Source: Mesorhizobium muleiense (GTDB lineage Bacteria; Pseudomonadota; Alphaproteobacteria; Rhizobiales; Rhizobiaceae). Taken from it: a stretch of DNA of 64,000 nt. The stretch is taken from contig NZ_FNEE01000004.1 of NCBI RefSeq assembly GCF_900099905.1, forward strand, positions 1 to 64,000, written 5' to 3'. A program made the translations under genes and the position numbers. Positions 23,453 to 34,234 of this stretch are shown here, in pieces (position 1 is the first letter of the stretch; the number at the start of each line of letters is the position of its first letter). Under the pieces are notes generated by a model. That model was not told the origin of the DNA. It saw only the letters and a program-made list of their open reading frames with translations, and did no database searches.

Positions 23453-24766
23453 CTACAGAATGAATCGCGACAGATCCGTGTTTCTCGACAGATCGCCGAC
23501 ATGCTTCTCCACATAGGCGGCGTCGACTGTCACCGACGTGCCGTGGCGGTCCGGCGCGTCATAGGAGATCTCGTCCAGCACCCGCTCCATCACCGTCTGC
23601 AGTCGCCTGGCGCCAATGTTCTCGACGCTGGCGTTGAGATCGACGGCGATGCCGGCCAGTGAATCGATGGCGTCGTCGGTGAAGACGAGATCGACGCCCT
23701 CGGTCTTCATCAGCGCGATGTACTGCTTGATCAGGCTGGCCTCGGTCTCGGTCAGGATGCGGACGAAATCGTCCTTCTCCAGCGCACGCAGCTCGACGCG
23801 GATCGGCAGACGGCCCTGCAGTTCGGGCAGCAGATCGGATGGCTTGGCAACGTGGAACGCGCCCGATGCGATGAACAGGATGTGATCCGTCTTCACCGGT
23901 CCGTATTTGGTCGCGACCGTGGTGCCTTCGACAAGCGGCAGCAGGTCGCGCTGCACGCCTTCGCGGGAAACACCGGCGCCCATGCCGCCTTCGCGCGAGG
24001 CGATCTTGTCGATCTCATCGAGGAAGACGATGCCGTCGTTTTCGGTCGATTCGAGCGCCCTGCGCACCACCTCGTCCTGGTCGAGCAGCTTGTCGGACTC
24101 GTCGCCGACCAGCACCGCGTAGGATTCCTTCACCGTCGTCTTGCGGGTCTTGGTCTTCTGACCGCCCATCGCTTTCGACAGCATGTCGTTGATGTTCAGC
24201 ACGCCGATATTGGCGCCCGGCATGCCGGGGATCTCGAAGCCGGGCATGCCGCCGGTGCCGGTATCGCTCACTTCGATCTCGATCTCCTTGTCGTCGAGCT
24301 CGCCGTCGCGCAGCTTTTTGCGGAAACTGTCGCGCGTCGCCGGGCTCGCCGTCTTGCCGACGAGCGCCTCCAGCACGCGTTCCTCGGCATTGATATGGGC
24401 GCGCGCCTTGACGTCCTCGCGCATCTTCTCGCGCACCAGGCCGATGGCGATCTCGACCAGGTCGCGGATGATCTGCTCGACGTCGCGGCCGACATAGCCG
24501 ACCTCGGTGAACTTGGTCGCCTCGACCTTGACGAACGGCGCACCGGCAAGGCGCGCCAGGCGGCGCGAGATCTCGGTCTTGCCGACGCCGGTTGGGCCGA
24601 TCATCAGGATGTTCTTCGGCATCACCTCTTCACGCATCTGGCCTTCGAGCTGTTGGCGGCGCCAGCGGTTGCGCAAGGCGATGGCCACGGCGCGCTTGGC
24701 GTCCTTCTGGCCGATGATGAAGCGATCGAGTTCCGAAACGATTTCGCGGGGCGAGAATGTGGTCAT
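23453..24766 (-). CDS. hslU: HslU, ATPase subunit of the HslUV protease
   Basis: This 437-residue AAA+ unfoldase has Walker [10 protein letters not shown] (about residues 55-63), Walker [12 protein letters not shown] and the C-terminal HslV-docking tail ending RFIL. It unfolds substrates and feeds them to HslV in the cytosol. The ATG at 24766 gives the usual [20 protein letters not shown] start. It lies 4 bp after the DUF2585 gene and is the last gene of the hslV-GNAT-DUF2585-hslU run, so HslV and HslU are separated by two unrelated genes here. Confidence 0.97.
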   Translation of the reverse strand: MTTFSPREIVSELDRFIIGQKDAKRAVAIALRNRWRRQQLEGQMREEVMPKNILMIGPTGVGKTEISRRLARLAGAPFVKVEATKFTEVGYVGRDVEQIIRDLVEIAIGLVREKMREDVKARAHINAEERVLEALVGKTASPATRDSFRKKLRDGELDDKEIEIEVSDTGTGGMPGFEIPGMPGANIGVLNINDMLSKAMGGQKTKTRKTTVKESYAVLVGDESDKLLDQDEVVRRALESTENDGIVFLDEIDKIASREGGMGAGVSREGVQRDLLPLVEGTTVATKYGPVKTDHILFIASGAFHVAKPSDLLPELQGRLPIRVELRALEKDDFVRILTETEASLIKQYIALMKTEGVDLVFTDDAIDSLAGIAVDLNASVENIGARRLQTVMERVLDEISYDAPDRHGTSVTVDAAYVEKHVGDLSRNTDLSRFIL

Positions 24767-24770
24767 GTCG

Positions 24771-25370
24771 CTAAATTCCACTTTGCCACTGCCGGATGGA
24801 CTCGAACGGATGCAGCAGCATGATCACGTTGAGTGTCAGATTGTCCCTGATGATGTAGCCGACACCGAATTCGAAGATGAGAGCGAGGGTCACGATCACC
24901 CATATAGGAAGCCTGCGCGCCATCACAAATCCCAGCACCATCGCCAGCGTGTCCGCCACCGAATTGACGATGCTGTCGCCGTAATAGTCGAGCGAGATCG
25001 TGCCGGCGCGGTAGCGCTCGATGATCAACGGGCTGTTCTCGAGAAGCTCCCAGCCGCCCTCGATGACGACCGCAAATGCCAGCCTGAGCCCGATCGGCGA
25101 GCGCGGGAACAGAGCCCACGCCAGCGCATAGAACAGGAAGCCGTGGATGAGGTGCGAGAATGTGTACCAGTCGGAAATATGCTGGGAATTCTCCGAGCTC
25201 TGCACGATGCCGTGCCACAGCTTGACATAGCCGCATTCGCAGATCGGCGTTCGGCCCATGCCGTAAAGGGCTCCAGCCTGGAATATGATCAGGCCGAGGA
25301 CGAGCAGAAGTCCCATCCGCCAGCTGTCTTCATAGGCCGAGACGGTCTTGTCGGCGCCGCTTGTACTCAT
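24771..25370 (-). CDS. DUF2585 (UPF0314) membrane protein
   Basis: This 199-residue inner-membrane protein of the DUF2585 family has four to five hydrophobic segments. The conserved blocks [32 protein letters not shown] and [14 protein letters not shown] are diagnostic. The family is largely alphaproteobacterial and of unknown function, and it commonly sits beside hslU. The ATG at 25370 is preferred over an upstream open frame made of low-complexity Pro/Lys/Arg codons. Confidence 0.88.
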   Translation of the reverse strand: MSTSGADKTVSAYEDSWRMGLLLVLGLIIFQAGALYGMGRTPICECGYVKLWHGIVQSSENSQHISDWYTFSHLIHGFLFYALAWALFPRSPIGLRLAFAVVIEGGWELLENSPLIIERYRAGTISLDYYGDSIVNSVADTLAMVLGFVMARRLPIWVIVTLALIFEFGVGYIIRDNLTLNVIMLLHPFESIRQWQSGI

Positions 25371-25410
25371 GCTGTTACTGCCCCTCTTCGGCGCCTTATT
25401 CGGCGTCACC

Positions 25411-25941
25411 CTATTCGATATTGCCCTCTTGGGCGTCGCCCTCTTCGGCGTCAATTGCCATCAGCAAGGCGTCGCCATATTCCGATTGCCTGCGATCGAT
25501 AGCTCTGAACCCGGCCTTTTGATAGGCACGGATCGCTCGTCCGTTGGATGGATCCGGGTCGATGATGACACGCGGTGCCCCTTCCTCGAACAGCTGTTCC
25601 ACGAACTGCCGGACAATTGCCGAGCCGTGGCCGCGTCCGACAAGCTCGGGCCTGCCGATCGACAGATCGATGCCGAGCGTGCCGAAAGGCTGGTCGCTGT
25701 AGGGGTGGCCGTCCTCCAGATGCGGATCGTAGCTCTGCATGTAGCCGATCGGCTCGCCGTCGAGCTCGATGATCAGCGGCTCGACGGAAATGCTGTCGAT
25801 ATGCTCGCGGATCTGGGCGATCTCCGTCTCGGGATCGTCCCACCACTCGGCGACATGCGGCTCGGCCAGCCATGCCGCGATCATCGGCAGGTCCGCCTCG
25901 GTCACCGGTCGAAAATCATATCTATTTTCTCGTTTGGCCAT
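25411..25941 (-). CDS. GNAT-family N-acetyltransferase (AAC(6')-like)
   Basis: This 176-residue acetyltransferase begins with [27 protein letters not shown], resembling the AAC(6') and siderophore-acylase branch. It has the acetyl-CoA loop [15 protein letters not shown], and acts on small amines by acetyl transfer. The substrate is not evident and resistance should not be assumed. Its start codon lies inside the left arm of a dispersed palindromic repeat (25936-26004), and the C-terminal codons form a degenerate Glu/Gly/Asp repeat. It lies between hslV and DUF2585 in the same operon. Confidence 0.85.
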   Translation of the reverse strand: MAKRENRYDFRPVTEADLPMIAAWLAEPHVAEWWDDPETEIAQIREHIDSISVEPLIIELDGEPIGYMQSYDPHLEDGHPYSDQPFGTLGIDLSIGRPELVGRGHGSAIVRQFVEQLFEEGAPRVIIDPDPSNGRAIRAYQKAGFRAIDRRQSEYGDALLMAIDAEEGDAQEGNIE

Positions 25942-26004
25942 GATCTCCTGCGAACCGAAGGTCAGCGAAGCAAAAACCGGTTTCCACTTTTCGGGATCAT
26001 GGCC
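25936..26004. repeat. Dispersed palindromic repeat overlapping the GNAT start
   Basis: Arms GGCCATGATC (25936-25945) and GATCATGGCC (25995-26004) are perfect, and the family core AAAACCGGTTTCCACTTTTCGG is next to the right arm. The left arm supplies the CAT that is the ATG start of the GNAT gene on the minus strand. Confidence 0.8.
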
Positions 26005-26014
26005 AGCGGCCGGC

Positions 26015-26566
26015 TCAGCCGGCATCGAGGATTTCGATGACAAAATTGTTGTTGGTGTAGACGCAAATGTCGGATGCGATCTGCATCGCCTTGCGGGCGA
26101 TTTCTTCGGCATCCTTGTCGGTGTCCATCAGCGCGCGCGCCGCGGCCAGCGCATAATTGCCGCCCGAGCCGATCGCCATGACGCCATGTTCGGGTTCGAG
26201 CACGTCGCCGGTGCCGGTCAGCGCCAGCGAGACCGACTTGTCGGCAACCAGCATCATCGCTTCCAGCCGGCGCAGATAGCGGTCGGTGCGCCAGTCCTTG
26301 GCGAGTTCGACGCAGGCCCGCGTCAATTGCTCCGGATATTGTTCGAGCTTGGCCTCCAGCCGCTCCAGAAGCGTGAAGGCGTCAGCGGTGGCGCCGGCGA
26401 AACCGGCAATGACATTGCCGCTTTTGCCGATTCGGCGCACCTTCTTGGCGTTGCCTTTCATGATCGTCTGGCCAAGGCTGACCTGGCCATCACCGGCGAT
26501 CACCACCTTGCCGCCCCTGCGCACGGTCAGGATCGTCGTGGCGTGCATGGTCAGTTCGTTCGACAT
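26015..26566 (-). CDS. hslV: HslV, peptidase subunit of the HslUV protease
   Basis: This 183-residue threonine peptidase is the proteolytic partner of HslU. The catalytic N-terminal Thr is expected at the [13 protein letters not shown] segment after removal of a short N-terminal stretch, and the [14 protein letters not shown] block and [14 protein letters not shown] match the family. The ATG at 26566 is chosen; the frame continues upstream to 26710 without family similarity. It heads the operon and is divergent from hisB. Confidence 0.97.
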   Translation of the reverse strand: MSNELTMHATTILTVRRGGKVVIAGDGQVSLGQTIMKGNAKKVRRIGKSGNVIAGFAGATADAFTLLERLEAKLEQYPEQLTRACVELAKDWRTDRYLRRLEAMMLVADKSVSLALTGTGDVLEPEHGVMAIGSGGNYALAAARALMDTDKDAEEIARKAMQIASDICVYTNNNFVIEILDAG

Positions 26567-26631
26567 CTCTGCTCCGATCAGCACCGGTCCCGACAAGGCG
26601 ATTGGCGCATTACGAGTGACTTGATCGACCC

Positions 26632-26660
26632 TATGTATGCATAGGTCCGACGATTGCCAA
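26632..26660 (-). promoter_or_regulatory. Candidate sigma70-type promoter of hslV
   Basis: On the minus strand TTGGCA (26660-26655) and TACATA (26637-26632) are separated by 17 bp, about 65 bp before the hslV start. The near-palindrome CCTATGTATGCATAGG (26630-26645) overlaps the -10 box. A heat-shock sigma32 site was looked for and not recognised. Confidence 0.4.
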
Positions 26661-26737
26661 CCGGTCATCGGCCAGGCTCGATACTGCTTGGCACGGCAAC
26701 TGGCAATCACCGGATCATGCTGCTAGAAGGCTCTCGT

Positions 26738-26773
26738 TTTCAAGCATGTGGACGCTTTCAAGCATGTGGACGC
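26738..26773. repeat. Perfect 18-bp tandem duplication before hisB
   Basis: TTTCAAGCATGTGGACGC occurs twice back to back (26738-26755 and 26756-26773), ending 31 bp before the hisB start. It looks like a recent duplication in the 5' region of the his operon; no function is assigned. Confidence 0.85.
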
Positions 26774-26804
26774 TTGAACGCCTGAACTCTGGACAAGGAT
26801 GAGC

Positions 26805-27404
26805 ATGCCGCCCCGTTCCGCCAACGCAAGCCGCAAGACCAGGGAAACCGACATCTCCGTATCGGTCCAGGTCGACGGCTCGGGAAAATCCGATATTTCG
26901 ACGGGCGTCGGCTTCTTCGACCACATGCTGGACCAGCTGTCGCGCCATTCGTTGATCGACATGACGGTCAAGGCCAAGGGCGACCTCCACATAGACGACC
27001 ACCACACGGTCGAGGACACCGGCATCGCGCTCGGTCAGGCGCTGGCCAAGGCACTGGGCGAGCGGCGCGGCATCATGCGCTATGCCTCGATCGATCTCGC
27101 CATGGACGAGACGCTGACGCGCGCGGCGATCGACGTTTCCGGCCGTCCTTTCCTTGTCTGGAACGTTGTGTTCTCGTCGCCGAAGATCGGCACGTTCGAC
27201 ACCGAACTGGTGCGCGAATTCTTCCAGGCCCTGGCGCAAAATGCCGGCATCACGCTGCATGTCACCAACCACTACGGCGCCAACAATCACCACATCGCCG
27301 AGACCTGCTTCAAGGCGGTGGCGCGTGCGCTGCGTTTCGCGCTTGAAAGCGACCCGCGCCAGCCTGACGCGGTTCCTTCCACCAAGGGATCTCTGAAGGG
27401 ATAG
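26805..27404 (+). CDS. hisB: Imidazoleglycerol-phosphate dehydratase HisB
   Basis: This 199-residue enzyme removes water from imidazole glycerol phosphate in histidine synthesis. Metal-binding repeats [20 protein letters not shown] and [12 protein letters not shown] are all present. Two in-frame ATGs lie at 26799 and 26805; the second has AAGGA 5 nt upstream and is preferred. It opens a tightly spaced operon hisB-DUF2628-hisH-DUF1330-hisA-arginase family-hisF-hisE-coaA. It is monofunctional, unlike the fused HisB of enterobacteria. Confidence 0.97.
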   Translation: MPPRSANASRKTRETDISVSVQVDGSGKSDISTGVGFFDHMLDQLSRHSLIDMTVKAKGDLHIDDHHTVEDTGIALGQALAKALGERRGIMRYASIDLAMDETLTRAAIDVSGRPFLVWNVVFSSPKIGTFDTELVREFFQALAQNAGITLHVTNHYGANNHHIAETCFKAVARALRFALESDPRQPDAVPSTKGSLKG

Positions 27405-27407
27405 GCC

Positions 27408-27884
27408 ATGGCCGTCTATGTCGTGATGGAACCGCCGGGCCGCGGCGAAAAGCCTGACACAACGGCCTTTGTCCGTGATGGGTTTTCCTGGCTTGGCTTC
27501 CTCGTGCCGCCGCTGTGGCTGCTCTGGCACCGGTTGTGGATCGAGGCAGCACTGGCGTTTGTCGGCATGGCTCTGCTTTCGATGCTTGCCGAAGGGCTGA
27601 GCCTTGGGCTGGCCGGCCCGCTGCTGTCGCTGCTGGTATCGCTCTATGTCGGGCTGGAAGGGCAGGCGTTGCGGATCGCCGCGCTGCGCCGTCGTGGCTG
27701 GCACGAATGGGGCGTCGTCGAGGCCGACAGGCTCGACGATGCCGATACACGCTATGTGCTGGAAGCCGAAGCGCGTGCGGATGAGCCAGCGCCGGTGCCG
27801 CGCATCGTTCCCGACGCTGCCCATGCCCGGCCGGCACAGACAGGCTTGGTGCTCGGACTGACGCACACGCCGGGAAGACCCTGA
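27408..27884 (+). CDS. DUF2628 small membrane protein in the his operon
   Basis: A 158-residue protein with an N-terminal DUF2628 region containing two or three hydrophobic segments (about residues 28-45, 47-66, 68-83) and a charged, Ala/Pro-rich C-terminus. It is 3 bp after hisB and 1 bp before hisH. The family has no assigned function, but its presence between hisB and hisH recurs in rhizobia as I recall. A role in histidine synthesis is not implied by the fold. Confidence 0.82.
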   Translation: MAVYVVMEPPGRGEKPDTTAFVRDGFSWLGFLVPPLWLLWHRLWIEAALAFVGMALLSMLAEGLSLGLAGPLLSLLVSLYVGLEGQALRIAALRRRGWHEWGVVEADRLDDADTRYVLEAEARADEPAPVPRIVPDAAHARPAQTGLVLGLTHTPGRP

Positions 27885-27885
27885 C

Positions 27886-28536
27886 ATGCGGGTCGCGATC
27901 ATCGATTATGGCTCGGGCAATTTGCGCTCGGCCACCAAGGCCTTCGAGCGCGCCGCGCACGAGGCCGGCATCGCCGCCGCCATCGACCTGACCGCCGATG
28001 CCGAGCGTGTCAGAACCGCCGACCGCATCGTCCTGCCCGGCGTCGGCGCCTATGCCGATTGCGCGGCCGGGCTGCGCGCCGTGGCCGGCATGTGGGAAGC
28101 GGTCGAGGAGGTCGCGATCGTCAAGCGGCGGCCGTTCCTCGGCATCTGCGTCGGCATGCAGCTGATGTCGGAGCGGGGCCTGGAAAAGACTGTCACAAAA
28201 GGCTTTGGCTGGATCGCCGGCGACGTCAAGGAGATCACCCCGGCCGATCCCGCGCTAAAAATCCCGCAGATCGGCTGGAACACGATCGAGCCCACGCGCA
28301 AGCATCCGCTGTTTTCCGGCATTCCGACAGGCAGCAAGGGGCTGCACGCCTATTTCGTTCATTCCTACCATCTCGACGCGCAGAAGCCGGACGAGGTGCT
28401 GGCGATTGCCGACTATGGTGGTCCGGTTACAGCTGCTGTTACCAGCGACAATCTCGCCGGCACGCAGTTTCATCCCGAAAAGAGCCAGGCGCTTGGCCTG
28501 GCGCTGATCACCAATTTCCTGCGCTGGAGGCCCTAA
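27886..28536 (+). CDS. hisH: Imidazole glycerol phosphate synthase glutaminase subunit HisH
   Basis: This 216-residue class I glutamine amidotransferase supplies ammonia to HisF. The nucleophile elbow GICVGMQLM (Cys near residue 88) and the later QFHPEKSQ with the catalytic His and Glu form the triad, and YGSGNLRS opens the protein. It pairs with hisF further down the operon. All motifs and the length are normal. Confidence 0.97.
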   Translation: MRVAIIDYGSGNLRSATKAFERAAHEAGIAAAIDLTADAERVRTADRIVLPGVGAYADCAAGLRAVAGMWEAVEEVAIVKRRPFLGICVGMQLMSERGLEKTVTKGFGWIAGDVKEITPADPALKIPQIGWNTIEPTRKHPLFSGIPTGSKGLHAYFVHSYHLDAQKPDEVLAIADYGGPVTAAVTSDNLAGTQFHPEKSQALGLALITNFLRWRP

Positions 28537-28539
28537 GAA

Positions 28540-28830
28540 ATGAGCAAGAAAGGCTACTGGATGGCGATGGTCGATGTCCGCGATCCCGAGGGCTACAAGC
28601 AGTATATCGAGGCGAACGCGGCGGCTTTTGCGAAATATGGCGCGAAGTTTCCCGTGCGGGCGGGGCGTTATGCGAACCCGGAAGGGCCGACAGGCAACCG
28701 CCACGTCCTGGTCGAGTTCGAGTCCTACGACAAGGCGATAGAATGCTACGAATCGCCTGAATACCGGGAGGCATTGAAGTACAGGCTTGCCGCCTCGACC
28801 GGTCACTTCGTCATTGTTGAAGGCGCCTGA
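28540..28830 (+). CDS. DUF1330 family protein
   Basis: This 96-residue protein of the DUF1330 family is a dimeric alpha/beta-barrel (ferredoxin-like) fold of unknown function, with KGYWMAMVDVRDPEGYKQY at the start. It starts 3 bp after hisH and ends 3 bp before hisA, so it is certainly part of the his operon. The family is widespread; no enzymatic residue set is evident. Confidence 0.85.
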   Translation: MSKKGYWMAMVDVRDPEGYKQYIEANAAAFAKYGAKFPVRAGRYANPEGPTGNRHVLVEFESYDKAIECYESPEYREALKYRLAASTGHFVIVEGA

Positions 28831-28833
28831 ACG

Positions 28834-29583
28834 GTGATCCTGTTCCCGGCCATCGACCTCAAGGACGGCAAGTGCGTGCGCCTGAAGCACGGCGATATGG
28901 CGACCGCGACGATTTACAATGACGACCCGGCCGCGCAGGCCAGGGCTTTCGAACAACAAGGCTTTGAATGGCTGCATGTCGTCGACCTCAACGGCGCCTT
29001 CAAGGGCCAGAGCGTCAACGGCGCGGCGGTCGGCACCATTCTCAAGGCAACGAAGAACCCGGTGCAGCTCGGCGGCGGCATCCGCACCCTGGCGCAGGTC
29101 GAGGACTGGCTCGATCGCGGCCTGGCCCGCATCATTCTCGGCACGGTGGCGGTGCGCGATCCGGATCTGGTCAGGCAGGCCTGCAAGGCATTCCCGGGCA
29201 AGATCGCCGTTGGCATCGACGCCAAAGGCGGCAAGGTGGCGGTCGAGGGCTGGGCCGAGGCCTCTAGTCTCGGCGTCATCGAACTGGCGAAGAAGTTCGA
29301 GGGCGCCGGCGTTGCCGCCATCGTCTACACCGACATCGACCGCGACGGTGTGCTGACCGGCATCAACTGGGACGCCACCATCGATCTTGCCGACGCCGTG
29401 TCCATCCCGGTCATCGCCTCCGGCGGGCTGGCCTCGATCGCCGACATCGTGCGCATGACGATGCCCGATGCGCAAAAGCTCGAAGGCGCCATCTCAGGGC
29501 GTGCACTTTATGACGGACGTATCGACCCGGCCGAGGCATTGGCGATCCTGGCGGCCGGACCGGAGAAGGCGAGGGCGCGATGA
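28834..29583 (+). CDS. hisA: Phosphoribosylformimino-5-aminoimidazole carboxamide ribotide isomerase HisA
   Basis: This 249-residue TIM barrel isomerises ProFAR to PRFAR. The phosphate-binding LGGGIRTL and ASGGLASI loops and the N-terminal catalytic Asp in [10 protein letters not shown] are present. It starts with GTG at 28834 and ends overlapping the next gene by 4 bp (ATGA). Normal length and motifs. Confidence 0.97.
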   Translation: MILFPAIDLKDGKCVRLKHGDMATATIYNDDPAAQARAFEQQGFEWLHVVDLNGAFKGQSVNGAAVGTILKATKNPVQLGGGIRTLAQVEDWLDRGLARIILGTVAVRDPDLVRQACKAFPGKIAVGIDAKGGKVAVEGWAEASSLGVIELAKKFEGAGVAAIVYTDIDRDGVLTGINWDATIDLADAVSIPVIASGGLASIADIVRMTMPDAQKLEGAISGRALYDGRIDPAEALAILAAGPEKARAR

Positions 29584-30415
29584 AACTCTCGATCATCCTC
29601 GCACCCTATGACAGCGGCCTTTACCATGCCGGCTTTGGCCAGGGCCCCGACGCCATCATTGCCGGCGGCCTTGTCGACGAACTTGCCCTGCGCGGCCATG
29701 ATGTCATCGTCGAGGACATCGGCGAGGTCGGCGATGCCCAGAGACGCGAAATCGCGACAGGTTTCGCGGTTTGTCGGGCAGTCGCCAACAAGGTCGACAT
29801 GGCGCGCGACGATGAGCGTTTTCCCATCGTGCTCGCCGGAAATTGCCTGACCGCCGCCGGTGCGGTGGCTGGCGACGCCGCTGATTCGATCATCTGGATC
29901 GATCAGCATGGCGATCTCAACACGCCCGAGACGTCCGCCTACGGCTTTCTCGACGGCATGGCGCTGGCGACGACGCTGGGGCTCTGCTGGCGGCCGATGA
30001 CGTCAGCGATTCCCGGCTTCCAGGCGATCGACCCGTCGCGGTGCATGCTGGTCGACGCGCGCGACCTCGATCCAGATGAAAGGCGGCTTCTCGATACGTT
30101 GCCGATCATTCGCGCCCAGTGGACCGATGCACTCGACAATGTCGGAAAGCTCAAGGCGGCCGGCGCGGCCCAAGTGCATTTGCATCTTGATCTGGATGTT
30201 CACGATCCGGATGTGCTGCAAGTGAACCGCTATGCGCTACCGGGAGGTCCAAATCCGGAGCAGCTGCGGCAACTGGTTTGCGGGCTGGCCAAGTCGATCC
30301 CGATCGTCGGCATCACCCTGTCCGCCTATGATCCTGCCTTTGACGCCAAAGGCGAGGTTCCGCCTGTCGTTGGGCAATTGCTTGGCGATTTTCTTGCCGC
30401 GCATGCGAGGATCTG

Positions 30416-30416
<1 letters not shown>
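29580..30416 (+). CDS. Arginase-family protein with altered metal motif, inside the his operon
   Basis: The 278-residue protein has the arginase/agmatinase/formiminoglutamase fold. Two metal motifs are intact (Asp108-Gln-His110-Gly-Asp112, and Asp204-Leu-Asp206 with DP at 209-210). In place of the usual GGDHS there is Gly87-Asn-Cys89, so the first histidine ligand is replaced by cysteine. Subfamilies with GNC exist, so the enzyme is probably active, but the substrate is uncertain. It overlaps hisA by 4 bp and hisF by 1 bp, which ties expression to histidine synthesis. Its role there is unknown. Confidence 0.85.
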
Positions 30417-31206
<790 letters not shown>

Positions 31207-31207
<1 letters not shown>

Positions 31208-31277
31208 AGCATGATCCCGAACCGAAGGTCCGCGCGCCAGCCAAAAGGGGGAACCGGTTTCGGAAAAGATCATGCTT
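31207..31277. repeat. Dispersed palindromic repeat with an inserted segment (hisF-hisE gap)
   Basis: Arms AAGCATGATC (31207-31216) and GATCATGCTT (31268-31277) are perfect 10-mers. The interior carries about 30 extra bases compared with the usual copy before the GGGAACCGGTTTCGG core. It fills the only sizeable gap inside the his operon. Confidence 0.85.
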
Positions 31278-31299
31278 AAACAAGCAGATAGATAGCGCC

Positions 31300-31626
31300 A
31301 TGGCTGAGTTTTCGCTCTCCGATCTGGAGACAATCATCAGGGAACGCGCGCATTCCGGCGATCCGGATTCGTGGACGGCAAAGCTGTTCGCGCGCGGCAT
31401 CGACAAGGCGGCGCAGAAGCTCGGCGAAGAGGCGGTCGAAACGGTGATCGCGGCCGTTGGCGGTGACAGGCAAGCCCTCGTTTCGGAAAGCGCCGATCTC
31501 ATCTATCATTGGCTCGTCGTTCTGGGTGTCGCCGGCGTTCCGCTTGCCGATGTCCTGACCGAACTCGAGCGCCGCACCGGTCGTTCGGGCATCGCCGAAA
31601 AGGCGTCTCGGCAGGACCGGGGCTGA
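31300..31626 (+). CDS. hisE: Phosphoribosyl-ATP diphosphatase HisE
   Basis: This 108-residue MazG-like hydrolase converts PR-ATP to PR-AMP. Acidic metal-binding residues lie in [13 protein letters not shown] and [14 protein letters not shown], as expected. It is stand-alone, not fused to HisI, the usual arrangement in rhizobia. It follows a palindromic repeat after hisF and precedes coaA by 24 bp. Confidence 0.95.
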   Translation: MAEFSLSDLETIIRERAHSGDPDSWTAKLFARGIDKAAQKLGEEAVETVIAAVGGDRQALVSESADLIYHWLVVLGVAGVPLADVLTELERRTGRSGIAEKASRQDRG

Positions 31627-31650
31627 TCGCTGCGGAGGGCAGGAAACTCG

Positions 31651-32610
31651 ATGGACCAGCTCGCCCCCACCGAGAAATATTCGCCCTTCCGTTTTTTCTC
31701 GGCGGAAGAATGGTCGCAGTTCCGCGCCGATACGCCGATGACGCTCGGCGAGGACGAGATCCGTCGCCTGCGTTCGCTCAACGACCCGGTCGACCTCGAA
31801 GAGGTCAAGCGCATCTATCTTTCGCTATCTCGGCTGTTGTCGGCCCATGTCGAGGCTAGCCAACTGCTGTTCAGGCAGCGCCAGGCCTTCTTCAACGCGG
31901 TGGATGTCGTCAAGACGCCCTTCATCATCGGCATTGCCGGCTCCGTCGCGGTCGGCAAATCGACCACGGCGCGCGTCCTCAAGGAATTGCTGGCGCGCTG
32001 GCCGTCGAGCCCCAAGGTCGATCTGATCACCACCGACGGCTTCCTGCTTCCCAACGAAATCCTGCGCCGCAACAATTTGATGGAGCGCAAGGGCTTTCCC
32101 GATAGCTACGATGTCGGCGCCCTGCTGCGTTTCCTGTCGGGCATCAAATCGGGGCAGCGCAATGTCCGCGCGCCAGTCTATTCGCACCTGACCTACGACG
32201 TCGTTCCCGGCGCGTTCCAGACCATCGACCGGCCGGACATATTGATCTTCGAAGGCATCAACGTCCTGCAGCCGGGCAAGCTGCCAAAGGACGGCAAGAT
32301 CGTGCCTTTCCTGTCGGATTTCTTCGACTTCGCCATCTATATCGATGCCGAGGAGGAGCTGATCCATCAATGGTACATCGCCCGCTTCATGCGGCTGCGC
32401 GAGACCGCCTTCCGCGATCCGGACTCCTTCTTCCACCGCTATTCGCAACTTTCGCAAGCAGCGGCCCGCGCCATCGCCGAAGGCCTGTGGGCCAACATCA
32501 ACCTGAAAAATCTGCGCGAGAACATTCTGCCGACGCGAGCCCGCGCCGATCTCATCCTGCGCAAGGGCGCCAATCATCTGGTCGAGGAAGTAGCGCTCAG
32601 GAAGCTGTAA
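31651..32610 (+). CDS. coaA: Pantothenate kinase type I (CoaA)
   Basis: This 319-residue kinase catalyses the first step of CoA synthesis, and type I enzymes are inhibited by CoA. Walker [10 protein letters not shown] lies around residue 95, and [32 protein letters not shown] and FEGINVLQ are typical. It is placed directly after hisE, probably in the same transcript. Normal length. Confidence 0.96.
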   Translation: MDQLAPTEKYSPFRFFSAEEWSQFRADTPMTLGEDEIRRLRSLNDPVDLEEVKRIYLSLSRLLSAHVEASQLLFRQRQAFFNAVDVVKTPFIIGIAGSVAVGKSTTARVLKELLARWPSSPKVDLITTDGFLLPNEILRRNNLMERKGFPDSYDVGALLRFLSGIKSGQRNVRAPVYSHLTYDVVPGAFQTIDRPDILIFEGINVLQPGKLPKDGKIVPFLSDFFDFAIYIDAEEELIHQWYIARFMRLRETAFRDPDSFFHRYSQLSQAAARAIAEGLWANINLKNLRENILPTRARADLILRKGANHLVEEVALRKL

Positions 32611-32851
32611 CGAAGCGGTTAACGGCGGGCAGCTCGGCCTTGCCGGTCGCGATTCCGATCCTGCTCACCTGTATTCTCCTTCCCGTGGTCAACTTCGTCG
32701 TTCTCGAACGCTGGATCTTTTCCGGTCGCTCAGTCGCGGGCCTCGGCCGTGACACGAAGCGGGTGCCGGTTTTGGGAAAATCCGATGCCTGAAAAAAGTG
32801 ATGAGCGGCGATACGGCTCGACTTGAAAGTCCGCGCTTTTGCGCGACAGCA

Positions 32852-33469
32852 TTAGCCAGGATAGGTCACCCGCCGCAGCGTCAGATTGATCCGGCCGCCA
32901 TTCCTGAGCAGTGCCGAGGTTGACGGATAGATACGGTCGACGCCGTGGAAACAGAGGCGCCCTTCGCCGCCAAGCACGACGACGTCGCCGCTTTTCAGCC
33001 TGAACGATTTGGTGCCGCCTTCGCGCGTGCTCTGGCCGACCCTGAACAGGCAATCGTCGCCCAGTGAAACGGAGACGACCGGCGCGGAGAAATCGATCTC
33101 GTCGCGGTCCTGATGAAGGCCCATCTTCGCGTCGGGCGAATAGAAATTGACCAGGCAAGCCTCCGGCGGATGGGGATAGGCAGACACCTCGCGCCACAGC
33201 TCCAGCAGCACGTCCGGGATCGGCGGCCAGGGCGTCCCGGTCACCGGGTGCGTCGGCTGGTAGCGATAGCCGTGCTCCTTGTCGGTGACCCAGCCAAGCG
33301 AACCGCAATTCGTCATGCGCACGCTCATCTCCTTGCCGGTGCGCGGCATCGCCGGCACGAACAGCGGCGCTTCCTGCACGACCTGCCTCACATCCTCGAC
33401 CAGCGCTTCCTGCACCGCGCGGGACAGATAGAGGGGCATGTGGCGGACGCCTTTGGGCAGAACGAGCAT
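32852..33469 (-). CDS. alkB: Alpha-ketoglutarate-dependent dioxygenase AlkB (alkylated nucleic-acid repair)
   Basis: This 205-residue Fe(II)/2-oxoglutarate dioxygenase oxidatively removes N-alkyl damage from DNA or RNA. Iron ligands are His119, Asp121 (LHQDRDE) and His175; the RxNxTxR motif for 2-oxoglutarate is Arg193 to Arg199. The ATG at 33469 is chosen over an open frame to 33547 because it matches the usual start. The flanking gap towards coaA (32611-32851) holds only a partial palindromic repeat near 32750-32790. Confidence 0.93.
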   Translation of the reverse strand: MLVLPKGVRHMPLYLSRAVQEALVEDVRQVVQEAPLFVPAMPRTGKEMSVRMTNCGSLGWVTDKEHGYRYQPTHPVTGTPWPPIPDVLLELWREVSAYPHPPEACLVNFYSPDAKMGLHQDRDEIDFSAPVVSVSLGDDCLFRVGQSTREGGTKSFRLKSGDVVVLGGEGRLCFHGVDRIYPSTSALLRNGGRINLTLRRVTYPG

Positions 33470-33571
33470 GGTCGTTTGATCCGTTGGTCTGCAAACGACC
33501 AGAATGCCACCATCATACGAAAACGGCGACCCGAAAGCCGCCGCCATTGTTGCCGATCTGGCTCGATCTGG

Positions 33572-34051
33572 TCAGGCCTGATCGAGATCCGGGATGCGCA
33601 GAACCTGCCCCGGATAGATCTTGTCCGGGTCGGTCAGCATCGGCTTGTTGGCCTCGAAAATGACCGTGTTCTTCGCACCCTTGCCCTTGCCATAGCTCTT
33701 TTCGGCGATCTTCCAGAGATTGTCGCCTTTCTTGACCGTGTAGAAGGTCGGTTGCTTGGCCGGGGCTGCAGGCGTGCCGGCCTCGGGTGCGGCGACCTGC
33801 AATTCATCCGCCTGCACCTTGGACACGCCGAGCGTGTTGCCGACGGCGATGATGGCTTTTTCGAAGATCGACTGGTCCTTGACCACGCCTTTCAGCACAG
33901 CCGTGTCGCCCTTGACGTCGACTTCCACATTGTCGGTGCCGAGCGCGTGCGAATCGAGTTCCTTCTTCAGCGTATCGGCGGTCGGCTCCGGCTCATCGTC
34001 GCCGAAGCCGAGCTTCTTGCCGACGCCCTTGACGAAATCAAACATGCCCAT
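33572..34051 (-). CDS. lysM: BON-LysM protein, LysM/Kbp-like
   Basis: This 159-residue protein has a BON domain (about residues 25-85, with VEVDVKGDTAVLKGVVKD) and a C-terminal LysM domain (about 103-155, with YTVKKGDNLWKIAEKSYG). That is the architecture of E. coli YgaU/Kbp, a potassium-binding cytosolic protein. No signal peptide is seen. GGAG lies 7 nt before the ATG at 34051. Role in peptidoglycan or K+ sensing is by homology. Confidence 0.88.
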   Translation of the reverse strand: MGMFDFVKGVGKKLGFGDDEPEPTADTLKKELDSHALGTDNVEVDVKGDTAVLKGVVKDQSIFEKAIIAVGNTLGVSKVQADELQVAAPEAGTPAAPAKQPTFYTVKKGDNLWKIAEKSYGKGKGAKNTVIFEANKPMLTDPDKIYPGQVLRIPDLDQA

Positions 34052-34141
34052 CTGCGGTCTCCTTGCTGTGACGAATACCGAACTTGCCACCTGCAACCTC
34101 GAATTGGAAGCGGTCTCGACCGCGATCGATGTCGCGCCTCC

Positions 34142-34234
34142 CGCATCGGCCCAGAACTCGGAATCGATTTTTGGAAAAGCACGATGCGTGGCTGCCAGAG
34201 CGCGCGCCTTGTGCGTCCGGGTGGACGCGCGTCA
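34142..34234. repeat. Two-hairpin palindromic repeat, diverged copy
   Basis: First palindrome CGCATCG (from 34142) / CGATGCG (to 34188), followed by a degraded second hairpin GTGCGTCC/GGACGCGC (about 34211-34232). Same arrangement as the copy at 16695-16793. It overlaps the last codon of arfB by 3 bp. Confidence 0.75.

Noticed and set aside
26566..26660. Heat-shock (sigma32) promoter of hslV
   Set aside because: No convincing CTTG / CCATAT-type pair at the right spacing was recognised; only a sigma70-like pair was seen.
32641..32793. Hydrophobic TTG-started ORF of about 50 residues after coaA
   Set aside because: It contains a membrane-like stretch but has only a TTG start, no ribosome site, and its end is a fragment of a dispersed repeat; probably spurious.
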